Origin: Fluviibacter phosphoraccumulans_A
GTDB taxonomy: Bacteria > Pseudomonadota > Gammaproteobacteria > Burkholderiales > Rhodocyclaceae
NCBI GenBank assembly: GCA_036287865.1
Contig: CP126743.1
Coordinates: forward strand, 1,178,001-1,242,000
DNA length: 64,000 nucleotides
Direction of reading: 5' to 3'
Both the position numbers and the translations under genes were made by a program. Positions within the stretch are counted from its first letter, which is position 1. Each line of letters starts with the position of its first letter. The notes under the pieces were generated by a model. That model ran no database searches. It worked only from the letters and a program-made list of their open reading frames with translations, and was not told the DNA's origin. Below are positions 54,322 to 63,424 of this stretch, in pieces.

Positions 54322-54948
54322 TTATTCCAGACCGAGGGGGGCCAGCGGCCCATGGCCGACGCACAAGACGGTGGGTGGCATTTCACACAGATCGATCACC
54401 GTGGTGGGCTCTGTGCCGCACCAGCCGCCTTCCACCACCAGATCCAGCTTGGATTCGAGGTGCTCCTTGATGGACCAGCCATCACTGAGTGGGTCTTCAT
54501 CGCCGGAGAGCACGAGGGTTGTGGTGAGCAATGGCTCGCCAAGGGCCTCAAGCACACCCTGCATGATGCGGTTATCGGGGATACGCAGCCCCAGGGTTTT
54601 ACGCTTGGGGTGCAGAATCCGTCGTGGTAGCTCCTTGGTACCTTCCAGCACAAAAGTGTAGGCACCCGGGGTGGCCAGCTTGAGCAGACGATACTGGCTG
54701 TTATCGACACGCGCATACTGGCCGATATCGGACAGATCCCGACACATCAGGGTCATCAGGTGGTGATCACCAATGCCACGGATTTTGCGGATCTTATCGA
54801 GGGCTGCGGCATCATCCAGATGACAGGCCAGGGAATAACAGGAATCTGTCGGCAAGGCGACAACGGCACCATCGCGGAGCATTTCGGCCGTTTGATCGAG
54901 CAAACGCTTCTGGGGGGTCTCGTGATGAATATTAAAGTATTGCGTCAC
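54322..54948 (-). CDS. L-threonylcarbamoyladenylate synthase-like protein (YciO type)
   Basis: The start is taken as GTG at 54948 (reading MTQYFNIHHETPQKRL) because it matches the family N-terminus and no ATG is nearby. The 208-residue YrdC-fold protein has AVVALPTDSCYSLACHL, IRKIRGIGDHHLMTLMC and TLGLRIPDN. It lies beside a PHP phosphatase gene as yciO does in E. coli. The family is related to TsaC but its exact activity is unsettled. Confidence 0.88.
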   Translation of the reverse strand: MTQYFNIHHETPQKRLLDQTAEMLRDGAVVALPTDSCYSLACHLDDAAALDKIRKIRGIGDHHLMTLMCRDLSDIGQYARVDNSQYRLLKLATPGAYTFVLEGTKELPRRILHPKRKTLGLRIPDNRIMQGVLEALGEPLLTTTLVLSGDEDPLSDGWSIKEHLESKLDLVVEGGWCGTEPTTVIDLCEMPPTVLCVGHGPLAPLGLE

Positions 54949-54961
54949 AAATAGTTTCCAA

Positions 54962-55810
54962 TTAACTGTTTTTCCATGAATTCCATACGGGCACGACACC
55001 CTCTGGCAACGGCAGACTACGACCCAGATCGACGTAGCTTTCATCCGGTCCATGGAAATCGGAACCCTGCGAACCCATAAAGGCGTAATGCCGTGCCTGA
55101 CGCCCGAAGTGCGCGATCTGTTCCGGCGTATGGCTGCCTGAAGCGACCTCGATTGCCTCGCCACCAAGATCACAAAAAGCTTCAAAAAGCTTTCCCAACT
55201 CTTTGTTAGACATACGATATCTGCCCGGGTGGGCAATCACTGCAACACCGCCAGCGGCACGAATCCAGCCCAGCGCCTTTTCCAGGCTCGGCCAGGGGTG
55301 CTCGACATAGCCGGGCTTACCCGGCGTGAGATAGCGATCAAACACCTGTTTAACTTCACGACAGACACCCATTTCTACCAGCGCCCGGGCAAAGTGCGCC
55401 CGCGATACCAGTTCGGGATTGCCAACATAAACCATGGTTTTATCCAGAATGCCTACAAAACCGACTTTTTCCAGTTCTGCAGCGATGCGCCCCGCTCTGT
55501 TGGCACGCCCTTCACGGATCTCATCCAGCCCTTGAACGATGGTCGGGTCTTCGGGATTGATCTGCAAACCGACGATATGCACGGAATGGTCGTTCCATTC
55601 CACCGAGATCTCGGTGCCCGGAATCAGTTCGATACCCAGGTTTTTAGCCTCGGCAGCGGCTTCGGGTATACCGGATAGCCCATCGTGGTCGGTGAGCGCC
55701 AGCGACGTGACCCCGTTGGCGTGCGCACGCGCCACGACAGCGGCTGGTGGCAACATGCCATCAGAGGCTGTGGAGTGGCAATGCAGATCGTAACGGGCTT
55801 CTTGTGTCAT
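54962..55810 (-). CDS. PHP-domain phosphatase (RNase AM/YciV-like)
   Basis: The start at 55810 (MTQEARYDLHCHSTASDGML) gives 282 residues. Metal-ligand motifs of the PHP domain are DLHCHSTASDG, ALTDHDGLSGI, IPGTEISVEW, VIAHPGRY and SDFHGPDESY. E. coli YciV hydrolyses 3',5'-nucleoside bisphosphates and trims 5' ends of RNA, and that role is likely here. The yciV-yciO order is conserved. Confidence 0.9.
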   Translation of the reverse strand: MTQEARYDLHCHSTASDGMLPPAAVVARAHANGVTSLALTDHDGLSGIPEAAAEAKNLGIELIPGTEISVEWNDHSVHIVGLQINPEDPTIVQGLDEIREGRANRAGRIAAELEKVGFVGILDKTMVYVGNPELVSRAHFARALVEMGVCREVKQVFDRYLTPGKPGYVEHPWPSLEKALGWIRAAGGVAVIAHPGRYRMSNKELGKLFEAFCDLGGEAIEVASGSHTPEQIAHFGRQARHYAFMGSQGSDFHGPDESYVDLGRSLPLPEGVVPVWNSWKNS

Positions 55811-55881
55811 TGTGGCTTTATGTGTCTGAAGGATCAGAATAAAATGCTGCACCGCCCATTTTACTGGAATAAGGCCTTGTC

Positions 55882-56402
55882 ATGAGCTGCTACCAACTGG
55901 AAGACCGGATACCGCAAATCGACCCGAGTGCATGGATTGCACCGACTGCTGTGCTAATTGGCAGCATCCAGTGCGCGGCAGACGCCTCGGTCTGGTGGAA
56001 CGCCGTGCTACGCGGTGACAACGAGCCCATCGTGATTGGTCCCCGCAGCAACGTTCAGGATGGCTGCGTGTTTCACACGGACCCGGGCGCCCCGCTGACT
56101 ATCGAGGCGGATGTGACCATTGGCCACAAAGTGATGCTGCACGGATGCCGCATTGGCCAGGGCAGCCAATCGGCATCGGCACCACGATTCTGAATCATGC
56201 CGTGATCGGCAAACACAGTCTGGTGGGTGCCGGCACCCTCATTCCCGAACGCAAGGTGTATCCGCCCCGCTCCCTGATTATGGGCACCCCTGGCAAAGTC
56301 GTGCGTGAACTCACGGATGAAGAAGTCGCTCGCCTCATAAACAGTGCTGCCAAGTACGTTCAGAACGCCGCCCGCTACCGGCAACATCTGAAAGCGCTCT
56401 AA
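55882..56402 (+). pseudogene. Gamma-carbonic anhydrase-like (YrdA) gene with one frameshift
   Basis: The first part, from MSCYQLEDRIPQIDPSAWIA through WWNAVLRGDNEPIVIGPRSN and ADVTIGHKVMLHGCRIGQGS, is a left-handed beta-helix with the metal-site histidines. After GQGS the frame is lost and continues in another as IGIGTTILNHAVIGKHSLVG, AGTLIPERKVYPPRSLIMGT, PGKVVRELTDEE. One base is missing near 56167, where relatives read GSLIGIG. Without correction the protein ends after 103 residues. It lies directly before the shortened Hsp33-like gene. Confidence 0.82.
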
Positions 56403-56419
56403 GCGGTTGAAATCCGCCA

Positions 56420-56734
56420 ATGACACCCAAACTAGCAGACAACCCTTCAAAGAAAGATTTCATGCTGTGCGAAACCGACCGTTTTGTAAGATTCCATTTT
56501 CCCGAACTCTCGATCCGGGGTGCCTGGGTGCATCTGGATGACTGGGATAAAGTACGCGACATGTTGCGCAGCCTTGGACAACCGGAAGTGGAATCGATCC
56601 TCAAAGAGCACGGCGTCATGGTCATTAACGACGACCTGAGCAATCAGGAATACCGGTTCAGCGCGGAAGATATTGCAGCCCTGTTTGCACCGCCTGCAGG
56701 CAGCACAACCTCTGCCGGGCAAACCCTACACTAG
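56420..56734 (+). CDS. Shortened Hsp33-like protein lacking the chaperone core and zinc cysteines
   Basis: The 104-residue frame joins two ends of Hsp33. Residues 20-42 (DRFVRFHFPELSIRGAWVHL) resemble the Hsp33 N-terminus. Residues 44-90 (KVRDMLRSLGQPEVESILKE, then EYRFSAEDIAALF) resemble its C-terminal redox-switch domain. About 190 central residues of a normal 290-residue Hsp33 are absent. The four zinc cysteines are all gone: the CxC positions align with H38 and D40, and the CxxC positions read D71 and S74. In related bacteria hslO follows the gamma-carbonic anhydrase gene, which supports homology. It could be a decaying relic or a remodelled small protein. Confidence 0.7.
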   Translation: MTPKLADNPSKKDFMLCETDRFVRFHFPELSIRGAWVHLDDWDKVRDMLRSLGQPEVESILKEHGVMVINDDLSNQEYRFSAEDIAALFAPPAGSTTSAGQTLH

Positions 56735-58135
56735 GACTTTGCCGGGGTTCATCAAGCCCTTGGGATCAAGCGCTGTTTTAAGCTGACGCATTAACGCCAT
56801 GCTGCCTGCGGGCGCGTGCTGTGCCAACCATTCGGGCTTGAGCTGGCCAATGCCATGCTCGGCGGCAATAGACCCCCCCAGGCGATCAACCACGTCGTAG
56901 ACCACCACATTGGCCGCGAGGCTCTGCTCGATCAGCGCGGCATTTTTAGCTGGGTCGACATACGAGAGATTGAAGTGCAGGTTGCCATCGCCAATGTGAC
57001 CGAACGCAACGATACGCAACCCGGGGAAGTGTTGATCCAGCGCGGCAGAGGCTTCTTCGATGAAACGCGGCAGCATGGAAATTGCCAGGCCCACATCGTG
57101 TTTGATGGAGAGCTCTTCCCGCTTTTGTGATTCGGCCAGCCCTTTACGGATGGCCCAGATCTGTGCCTGTTCGGCGGCGGCTGTGGCGATATAACCGGGT
57201 GCAACCCCAGCCGCAACACAGGCTTTCTGCCAGGATGTGAGCAAAGCCTGCAGAAAATCGGCGTCATGTGCCGATACTTCGATCATCAGACCCCAGGCCT
57301 CAGGCCAGTTACCAGCCGCTACGGGCAACACTGCTTCCGGCAAATGCTTACGCACCAGCGATAAGGTGGTTGCCGAGATCAATTCAGCGGCGGTCTGTGC
57401 CCCGGCAAACACAGTCTGCGCCAGCGCATGGCATTCAACCGCCGACTGCACATCTGGCAAATCCAGCCAGATGAGTGCGCGCGCTGCGGGCAACGGATAG
57501 AGCTTCATGGTCGCCGCGGTAATCAGCCCCAATGTGCCTTCGGCCCCGATAAATAGCTGCTTGAGATCGTAGCCGGTATTGTCTTTGCGTAACCCAGATA
57601 GTTTGGACCAGATCGTGCCATCGGGCAGCACCACTTCCAGCCCCAGACACAAGTCACGGGTCATGCCATAACGTAGCACCTGCAAACCACCCGCGTTGGT
57701 AGCAAGCGTGCCACCCAGCGTGGTGAGATGCCCGGCACCCAGCGTGAGCGGGTACAAGCGATCTGCCGATTCTGCGGCCGTCTTCAATGCGTCCAATGTC
57801 ACCCCCGCCTCAGCCGTAACGCTGAAATTGGTGGCATCAATACTGCGGATGCGATTCATGCGCGTCATTGCAACAACAACGGCATTGCCCGAGTCATCAG
57901 GCGTTGCCCCGCCACAGAGGCCGGTGTTGCCACCCTGTGGCACGATAGGCACACCTGCCGAGGTGCATAGACGCACGACCACGGCCACCGCTGCGGTAGT
58001 CGCCGGCAAAACCACGGCCTGCGCACGCCCCTGATAACGACCGCGCCAATCCCTAAGATACGGCGCCTGCGCGTCAAGTAACGTCAGTACCTGATCGGCA
58101 CCCAGGCATTGCTGTAATTGTGCGATCAGGCTCAT
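56726..58135 (-). CDS. FAD-binding oxidoreductase (D-2-hydroxyacid dehydrogenase / GlcD family)
   Basis: The 469-residue protein has an N-terminal FAD_binding_4 domain with PQGGNTGLCGGATPDDSGN and TLGGTLATNAGGLQVLRYGM. A C-terminal FAD-oxidase domain carries FGHIGDGNLHFNLS and SIAAEHGIGQLK, the histidine-rich metal site of D-lactate/D-2-hydroxyglutarate dehydrogenases. The substrate cannot be fixed by eye. Its 3' end overlaps the Hsp33-like gene by 9 bases. Confidence 0.88.
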   Translation of the reverse strand: MSLIAQLQQCLGADQVLTLLDAQAPYLRDWRGRYQGRAQAVVLPATTAAVAVVVRLCTSAGVPIVPQGGNTGLCGGATPDDSGNAVVVAMTRMNRIRSIDATNFSVTAEAGVTLDALKTAAESADRLYPLTLGAGHLTTLGGTLATNAGGLQVLRYGMTRDLCLGLEVVLPDGTIWSKLSGLRKDNTGYDLKQLFIGAEGTLGLITAATMKLYPLPAARALIWLDLPDVQSAVECHALAQTVFAGAQTAAELISATTLSLVRKHLPEAVLPVAAGNWPEAWGLMIEVSAHDADFLQALLTSWQKACVAAGVAPGYIATAAAEQAQIWAIRKGLAESQKREELSIKHDVGLAISMLPRFIEEASAALDQHFPGLRIVAFGHIGDGNLHFNLSYVDPAKNAALIEQSLAANVVVYDVVDRLGGSIAAEHGIGQLKPEWLAQHAPAGSMALMRQLKTALDPKGLMNPGKVLV

Positions 58136-58146
58136 GGTCTGGCGTT

Positions 58147-59496
58147 TTAGTTAACGGATGCCGACAACAGCGGCTCGGCATAAAGATCATGATCATCCGC
58201 ATCGATGATGCGAACGGCGATCCAGTCACCCGGCGCGCAATCGGTGAAACCCATCACCTGCACAACGCCATCGATGTCCGGGGCTTCACGCCAGCTACGG
58301 CCAATGGCACCCTCTTCATCCACTTCGTCGATAACAATCACTTCTTCGTTACCGATGCGTTGGGCCAGTTTTTCCGCCGAGATATCGGCCTGGAACTGCA
58401 TCAGGCGCATACGACGTGATTCGTGCTCTTCTTCAGGAACTGCACCTTCGAGTTCGTTAGCGGTCGCACCCTCTACCGGCGAGTAAGCAAAGGCGCCCAC
58501 GCGATCCAGTTGCGCTGCTTCCAGGAAAACAAGCAGCTCCTGGAAATCATCTTCGGTTTCACCGGGAAAGCCGGTGATGAACGTCGAACGAATCACCAGT
58601 TCCGGGCAGATCTCGCGCCAGGCTTTAATACGTTTGAGCACATTCTCGGAAGATGCCGGACGCTTCATGGCTTTGAGAATACGCTGACTGGCATGCTGGA
58701 ATGGAATATCCAGATACGGCAGAATCTTGCCCTGCGCCATGAGCGGAATAATGTCGTCAACGCTCGGATACGGGTACACGTAATGCAAGCGCACCCAGAT
58801 ACCCATCTCGCCCAATGCTTCGCATAAGGCCTGCAACTGGGTCTTGACCGGACGGCCTTCCCAGAAGCCTGTGCGGTATTTCACATCGACGCCGTAGGCG
58901 CTGGTGTCTTGCGAAATCACCAGCATTTCCTTCACGCCAGCCTTGGCCAGTGTTTCGGCTTCTTTGAGCACATCGCCGATCGGGCGCGATTCGAGATCAC
59001 CACGCAACGACGGAATAATGCAGAAGGTACAGCGATGGTTACAGCCTTCCGAAATTTTCAGATAAGCATAATGTTTTGGCGTGAGACGCACGCCCTGCGG
59101 CGACACCAGATCGGTATAGGGGTCGTGCGGCATCGGCAGGTGCTCGTGCACGATGGTCATCACTTCATCCAGCGCATGCGGCCCGGTAACGGCCATGACA
59201 TCCGGGTGGGCTGTTTCGACAACACCTTCGCGGGCGCCAAGGCAACCGGTCACTATCACCTTGCCGTTTTCACGCAGCGCTTCGCCAATGGCATCGAGCG
59301 ATTCTTCTACCGCCGAATCAATAAAGCCGCAGGTGTTCACTACAACTAGGTCTGCGCCGGCGTAATCACCAACGATGTCATAACCTTCTGCCCGTAGACG
59401 GGTCAGAATACCTTCACTATCGGAGGCTGCTTTGGGGCAACCCAGGCTGACCATGCCAACCTTGGGCGTATCTGTTTTCTTAGTCATGGGCGGCAT
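58147..59496 (-). CDS. rimO: Ribosomal protein S12 methylthiotransferase RimO
   Basis: RimO adds a methylthio group to an aspartate of S12. The 449-residue radical-SAM protein has the N-terminal MTTase cluster cysteines in VSLGCPKAASDSEG and VVNTCGFID. The radical-SAM cysteines are in SEGCNHRCTFCIIPSLRG, and a C-terminal TRAM domain follows. The start could also be the ATG at 59487 (MTKKTDTPKVGMVSLG). The gene is complete. Confidence 0.96.
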   Translation of the reverse strand: MPPMTKKTDTPKVGMVSLGCPKAASDSEGILTRLRAEGYDIVGDYAGADLVVVNTCGFIDSAVEESLDAIGEALRENGKVIVTGCLGAREGVVETAHPDVMAVTGPHALDEVMTIVHEHLPMPHDPYTDLVSPQGVRLTPKHYAYLKISEGCNHRCTFCIIPSLRGDLESRPIGDVLKEAETLAKAGVKEMLVISQDTSAYGVDVKYRTGFWEGRPVKTQLQALCEALGEMGIWVRLHYVYPYPSVDDIIPLMAQGKILPYLDIPFQHASQRILKAMKRPASSENVLKRIKAWREICPELVIRSTFITGFPGETEDDFQELLVFLEAAQLDRVGAFAYSPVEGATANELEGAVPEEEHESRRMRLMQFQADISAEKLAQRIGNEEVIVIDEVDEEGAIGRSWREAPDIDGVVQVMGFTDCAPGDWIAVRIIDADDHDLYAEPLLSASVN

Positions 59497-59514
59497 TTTA
59501 CCAACCCCGCCCCA

Positions 59515-60437
59515 CTAGCGCTTGAATTCTGACTGCCAGCCGCCGCCCAATGCCCGGAACAGATCCACACTGGCTTGTAGCTGGGTACCGCGATTGCACG
59601 CGTAGGCCAGACTGGCATCATTGGCTACTCGCTGGGCTTCAAGCACGGTGAGGTAATCCACATAGCCACCCTGATAACGCAGGATGGAGATCTGCTGGGC
59701 TTTCGTTGCCAACGCCACCTGTACCGACAGGTGTTCGCCGCTCTCGCGTGTTTGCTGTACGGAAATCATCGAGTCACCGACTTCAGCAAACGCGGTGCGA
59801 ACGGTTTTAACGTAATTCGCCAGTGCTTCCTGTTGCTTACCTTTAGCCGAATCCAGCTGACCAGTGAGTAACCAGCCGGTAAACACCGGTTGCATGGCAC
59901 TCAGGGTGGCGGCCCATACAGAACCGCCCGCCGACAGAAAGTTGGTCATACCAACACTTTGGGCGTTAGCCGAGACCAGTTGCTCTTCTGCCTTACGAAC
60001 ATCAGGGCGAGCCTCAAGCAACTCCAAAGGCAGCCCCACCGGTGGCAAGGGTGGCACAGGTAAATGCTCTAACCCACCCGCAGGAATTTTAAGATCGAGC
60101 TTGCTGGTAAGCACCGCCAGTTGATTCTGTGCAATTGCGCGCTGACGCACCAGTTCTGATTGAACGGCCTGAACACTCGACAGGGTTACCTGCGCCTGAT
60201 TGATATCGAGCGTCGAGACCAACCCGCCATCCAGTTTGGCCTGGGCAATACGAGCAACGGCAATCTGCAGATCGGCATTATTGGCCAGCGCCAGATCTTC
60301 CAGTTTGTTCAGCTCGGGATCATTGAACAACGTCCACCAATCCTGCTGAATCACGACAGGTTCTTTTGCAACATTGCCCGCGTCGGTTGATTGCAGCACT
60401 TCGGCGTTGTACTGCCTGGGTAGATCCAGTGTGGTTT
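59515..60437 (-). pseudogene. Outer-membrane efflux protein (OprM/TolC type) remnant fused to the RND remnant
   Basis: The segment shows parts of an outer-membrane factor: QQDWWTLFNDPELNKLEDLA, then STLDINQAQVTLSSVQAVQS, LELLEARPDVRKAEEQLVSA, TGQLDSAKGKQQEALANYVK and RYQGGYVDYLTVLEAQR. There is no signal peptide or lipoprotein cysteine. Long pieces between these blocks are missing (ARI joins AQAKL; SANAQ joins SVGMTN). It is in frame with the end of the RND pump remnant, showing that a deletion removed the intergenic region and OMF start. Confidence 0.8.
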
Positions 60438-62103
60438 CTCCGGGAAATAGGTCACGTTTCTGTTTACGCCCAGATAACCACATGAAGAACATCGGAATGA
60501 AAATCGTGGCAATAAAGGTTGCAGCGAGCATACCCCCGAATACCCCAGTTCCCATGGAACGGCGCGCCGCCTGTATGGCCGCATCATAGACACTCATCCC
60601 CTCGGCACGTTTCTGGGCGGCAAACTCGACGATCAGAATCGCGTTCTTGGCGGCCAAACCGACCAGCACCACGAGACCGATCTGGAAATAAATGTCATTC
60701 GGCCTCCCGCGCAAGAATACGGCGAGTAAGGCACCGAACAGCGCAAACGGCACGGCGAGAATCACCGCCAGCGGCAACGACCAGCGCTCGTATTGTGCTG
60801 CCAGAATCAGGAAGACCATGACAATGCCAAAATGAAGGCAATACCAGAGGTGTTACCCGCCCGGATCTGTTGATATGCCTGACCGGACCAAGCCAGCTCG
60901 TACCCTGGTGGCAGCGTCGCTTGAGCAACGTCATTCACAATTTTGATGGCATCACCGGAACTCACTCCGGGCTGACCATTACCCAGAATCTTGGCCGAGA
61001 GATAACCGTTAAAACGCTCTAGCTGCTCAGGGCCCACCAGCGAGGTCGTTTTAATGAGCGCCGATACCGGCACCATGGATCCGTTGTCTGCACGTACGTA
61101 GATTTGGCCCAGATCATTGGGACGTGTCCGATACGCGGCATCCGCCTGCATCTGCACCCGGTAGGTACGACCGCTCAGGTTGAAGTCGTTAACGTACAGA
61201 CTACCCATAGTCGCCTGCAAGCTCTGGTAAACATCGGCCACAGCAATCCACAGCGAGATCGCCTTGGCTTCATCAACCTCCACATAGATCTGTGGCGAAG
61301 TTGGCCGATCCCGGTCAGCGCTGGTTGCTGCTTGAGTGCCTCAATCAGACCACCGGATACCTTTGCCAGATCAGAGACCGAAGGATTGTTGCGCGCCTGA
61401 ACGTAGAACTCGAAGCCACCTGCCGAACCGATACCGCGAATAGCCGGCAGATTGAAAACCAGGGCCATACCGTCTCGTAGCGTCATACCCAGGCCGGTGT
61501 CGTGATACCCAGCTGCGCCATTTTGTCATGGCGCAACCAGATACGCATGGAGTAATCCTTGGCGCCGAAAATCTGTGCATCACCCACACCGGGAAGGCGC
61601 TTCAGCTCATCAAGGATATTGATGAGCACATAGTTCGACAAAAACAGTGCCGAGCGACTGTTATCCGGCGAGGTAATGATGGATACCAGCAGAATGTCGT
61701 TGGAACGTTTCTGAACCGTGACTCCGAACTGGCGAACGACATCAGACAAACGCGGTTCGGCAATCTTGACCAGGTTATTAACGTTCACCGTAGCCATATC
61801 GATATTGGTGCCGACCTCAAAGGTAGCGGTGACCGTGAGAGAACCATTAGAGGCAGCCGTCGAGCTGAAATACAGCAGGTTCTCGACACCCGACAGTTGC
61901 TCCTCAATCGGCCCGGCTACCGTACGAATCAGGGTTTCGGTCAACGCCCCGGGGTAGTTCGCCGACACAATTACTGTTGGTGGTGCGATTTCCGGGTAAT
62001 ACGAAATTGGCAGCACACGACCCGCTGCCAGGCCGGCCAGCACGATCACAATGGAAATTACCGTTGCAAAGATCGGCCGGTGAATAAAGAAACGGGAAAA
62101 CAC
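60438..62103 (-). pseudogene. RND efflux pump (AcrB/MexF type) remnant
   Basis: Segments in several frames spell an RND transporter of about 550 remaining residues out of roughly 1040. The N-terminus is MFSRFFIHRPIFATVISIVI, then PISYYPEIAPPTVIVSANYP. Later come DGMALVFNLPAIRGIGSAGG, QATMGSLYVNDFNLSGRTYR, FLILAAQYERWSLPLAVILA and GLAAKNAILIVEFAAQKRAE. About 450 residues are lost near 61495, where the frame also shifts. Further breaks are near 61305 and 60827, and about 30 residues are missing before ARRSMGTGVFGG. It cannot make a functional pump. Confidence 0.85.
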
Positions 62104-62115
62104 GATCAGCGTTCC

Positions 62116-63277
62116 TTATTTACCAGTCGCGGGCGCATTGGGTGCACTTGCGGGCGGCGCAGCCGGCGCTGGCATCACCACCGCACCAGGCCGGATCTTG
62201 ATGATGTTATCCGTAACAATCTGCATACCGGGTTGCAGACCACTCAGAATGATCCAGTCTTTGCCCAACCAGAAACCGGGCTTCACGGGAGTCGGAACGA
62301 CTTTGCCACCCTCACCCATGATCCAGACCATATGCCCTTTCTCTGATTGAACCACCGCCGCCTGGGGCACGCGGTAGACGTTCTCTAACGCACCTGTGCT
62401 GATGCGGGCACGCAGGAACTGACCGGGCAGCAGAACGCCATCCGGGTTAGCCAGCGTGGCGCGCAGTTGCTGGGTACCGAGTTTCGGGTCGATATAGGAT
62501 GCCTGGAAATTGATGACGCCCTTTTCCGGAGGCCTGAATCACTTCAACCGTTGTTTCTGCCGACGGATCAAGTCGACCGCCGGGCAATCCGGCCGTATCG
62601 GCATCGGAGAGACAAAAGCGGATCCAGATCGGATTAACCTGATGGATGACAGTGAGCAAACTACCATCACTGCTGGTCGTCATCAGGTTGCCTTCAGAAC
62701 GCTGTGCACGACCGGCCACGCCGGCCACAGGTGCCGTGACGGTACACCATTCCAGATTCAGTTTCGCGGCCTTCAGATTGGCCTGAGCCATCTCATCGGC
62801 GGAAACGGCGTCATCCATTTCCTTGCGGCTGACAGCCTGCTGCGCATACAACTTTTTCAGGCGAATCGATTCGCGTGCGGTCTGCGTAGCACGCGCCTGA
62901 GCCTCTTCTAGTTTGATGCGATACGGGTCCGGATCAATCTGGAACAAGGGTTGACCGGCTTCGACCCGCTGCCCTTCTTCATAAAGACGCTTCACCAGAA
63001 TACCGCCAACACGGGCACGCACTTCGGTTTCCTTGGCGCCTTCCGCCTGGGCCATTACTTCGATCACATTCGGCACCGTCACCGGCTCGGCCACCAACAA
63101 GCTCACCGGGATGGGCGGAGGTGCTTTCGGCATTTTCTGCCAGTAGCTCCAGCCATTCCAGGCAACGATGACCACAAGAAATACCCCGCCCCAGAGCAGC
63201 GTTCGACGACGATGCTGCTGCCATTGCACCTGACAGAATGATTGCGCTTTTTGATACAGCGGCTGCTCGGTCAGCAC
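62116..63277 (-). pseudogene. RND efflux membrane-fusion protein, frameshifted
   Basis: The first frame starts MLTEQPLYQKAQSFCQVQWQ, has a membrane helix (LLWGGVFLVVIVAWNGW), then biotinyl-lipoyl and hairpin regions (ARVGGILVKRLYEEGQRVEA; IDPDPYRIKLEEAQA). After VEVIQASG the frame changes near 62525 by one extra base. The rest continues in another frame through FLRARISTGALENVYRVPQA and ends with VVMPAPAAPPASA. It is the first gene of the collapsed efflux operon. Confidence 0.82.
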
Positions 63278-63335
63278 ACGGAATTTAGGCGCCAGAACGG
63301 CAAGCTGCTAGCTTAACCAGACTTTAATTTGTGAT

Positions 63336-63359
63336 TATATACATTTCCGCATGTATGTA
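63336..63359. promoter_or_regulatory. AcrR-like operator
   Basis: The 24 bases running from TATATACATT to CATGTATGTA match the E. coli AcrR operator, as I recall it, in 20 of 24 positions, with most of the inverted repeat retained. It lies in the divergent gap between the efflux remnants and the TetR gene, 65 bases before the TetR start. Binding by the adjacent TetR protein is inferred. Confidence 0.6.
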
Positions 63360-63367
63360 TATTCACT

Positions 63368-63373
63368 TATAAT
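63368..63373 (+). promoter_or_regulatory. -10 element (TATAAT) for the TetR gene
   Basis: A perfect TATAAT begins 8 bases after the operator and about 50 bases before the TetR ATG. The operator would cover the -35 and spacer region, which fits autorepression. Confidence 0.45.
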
Positions 63374-63424
63374 TCGCAGGCTTTTCACCCAACTGATTTT
63401 GAACGTCTAGCAAAATTACTCTTC

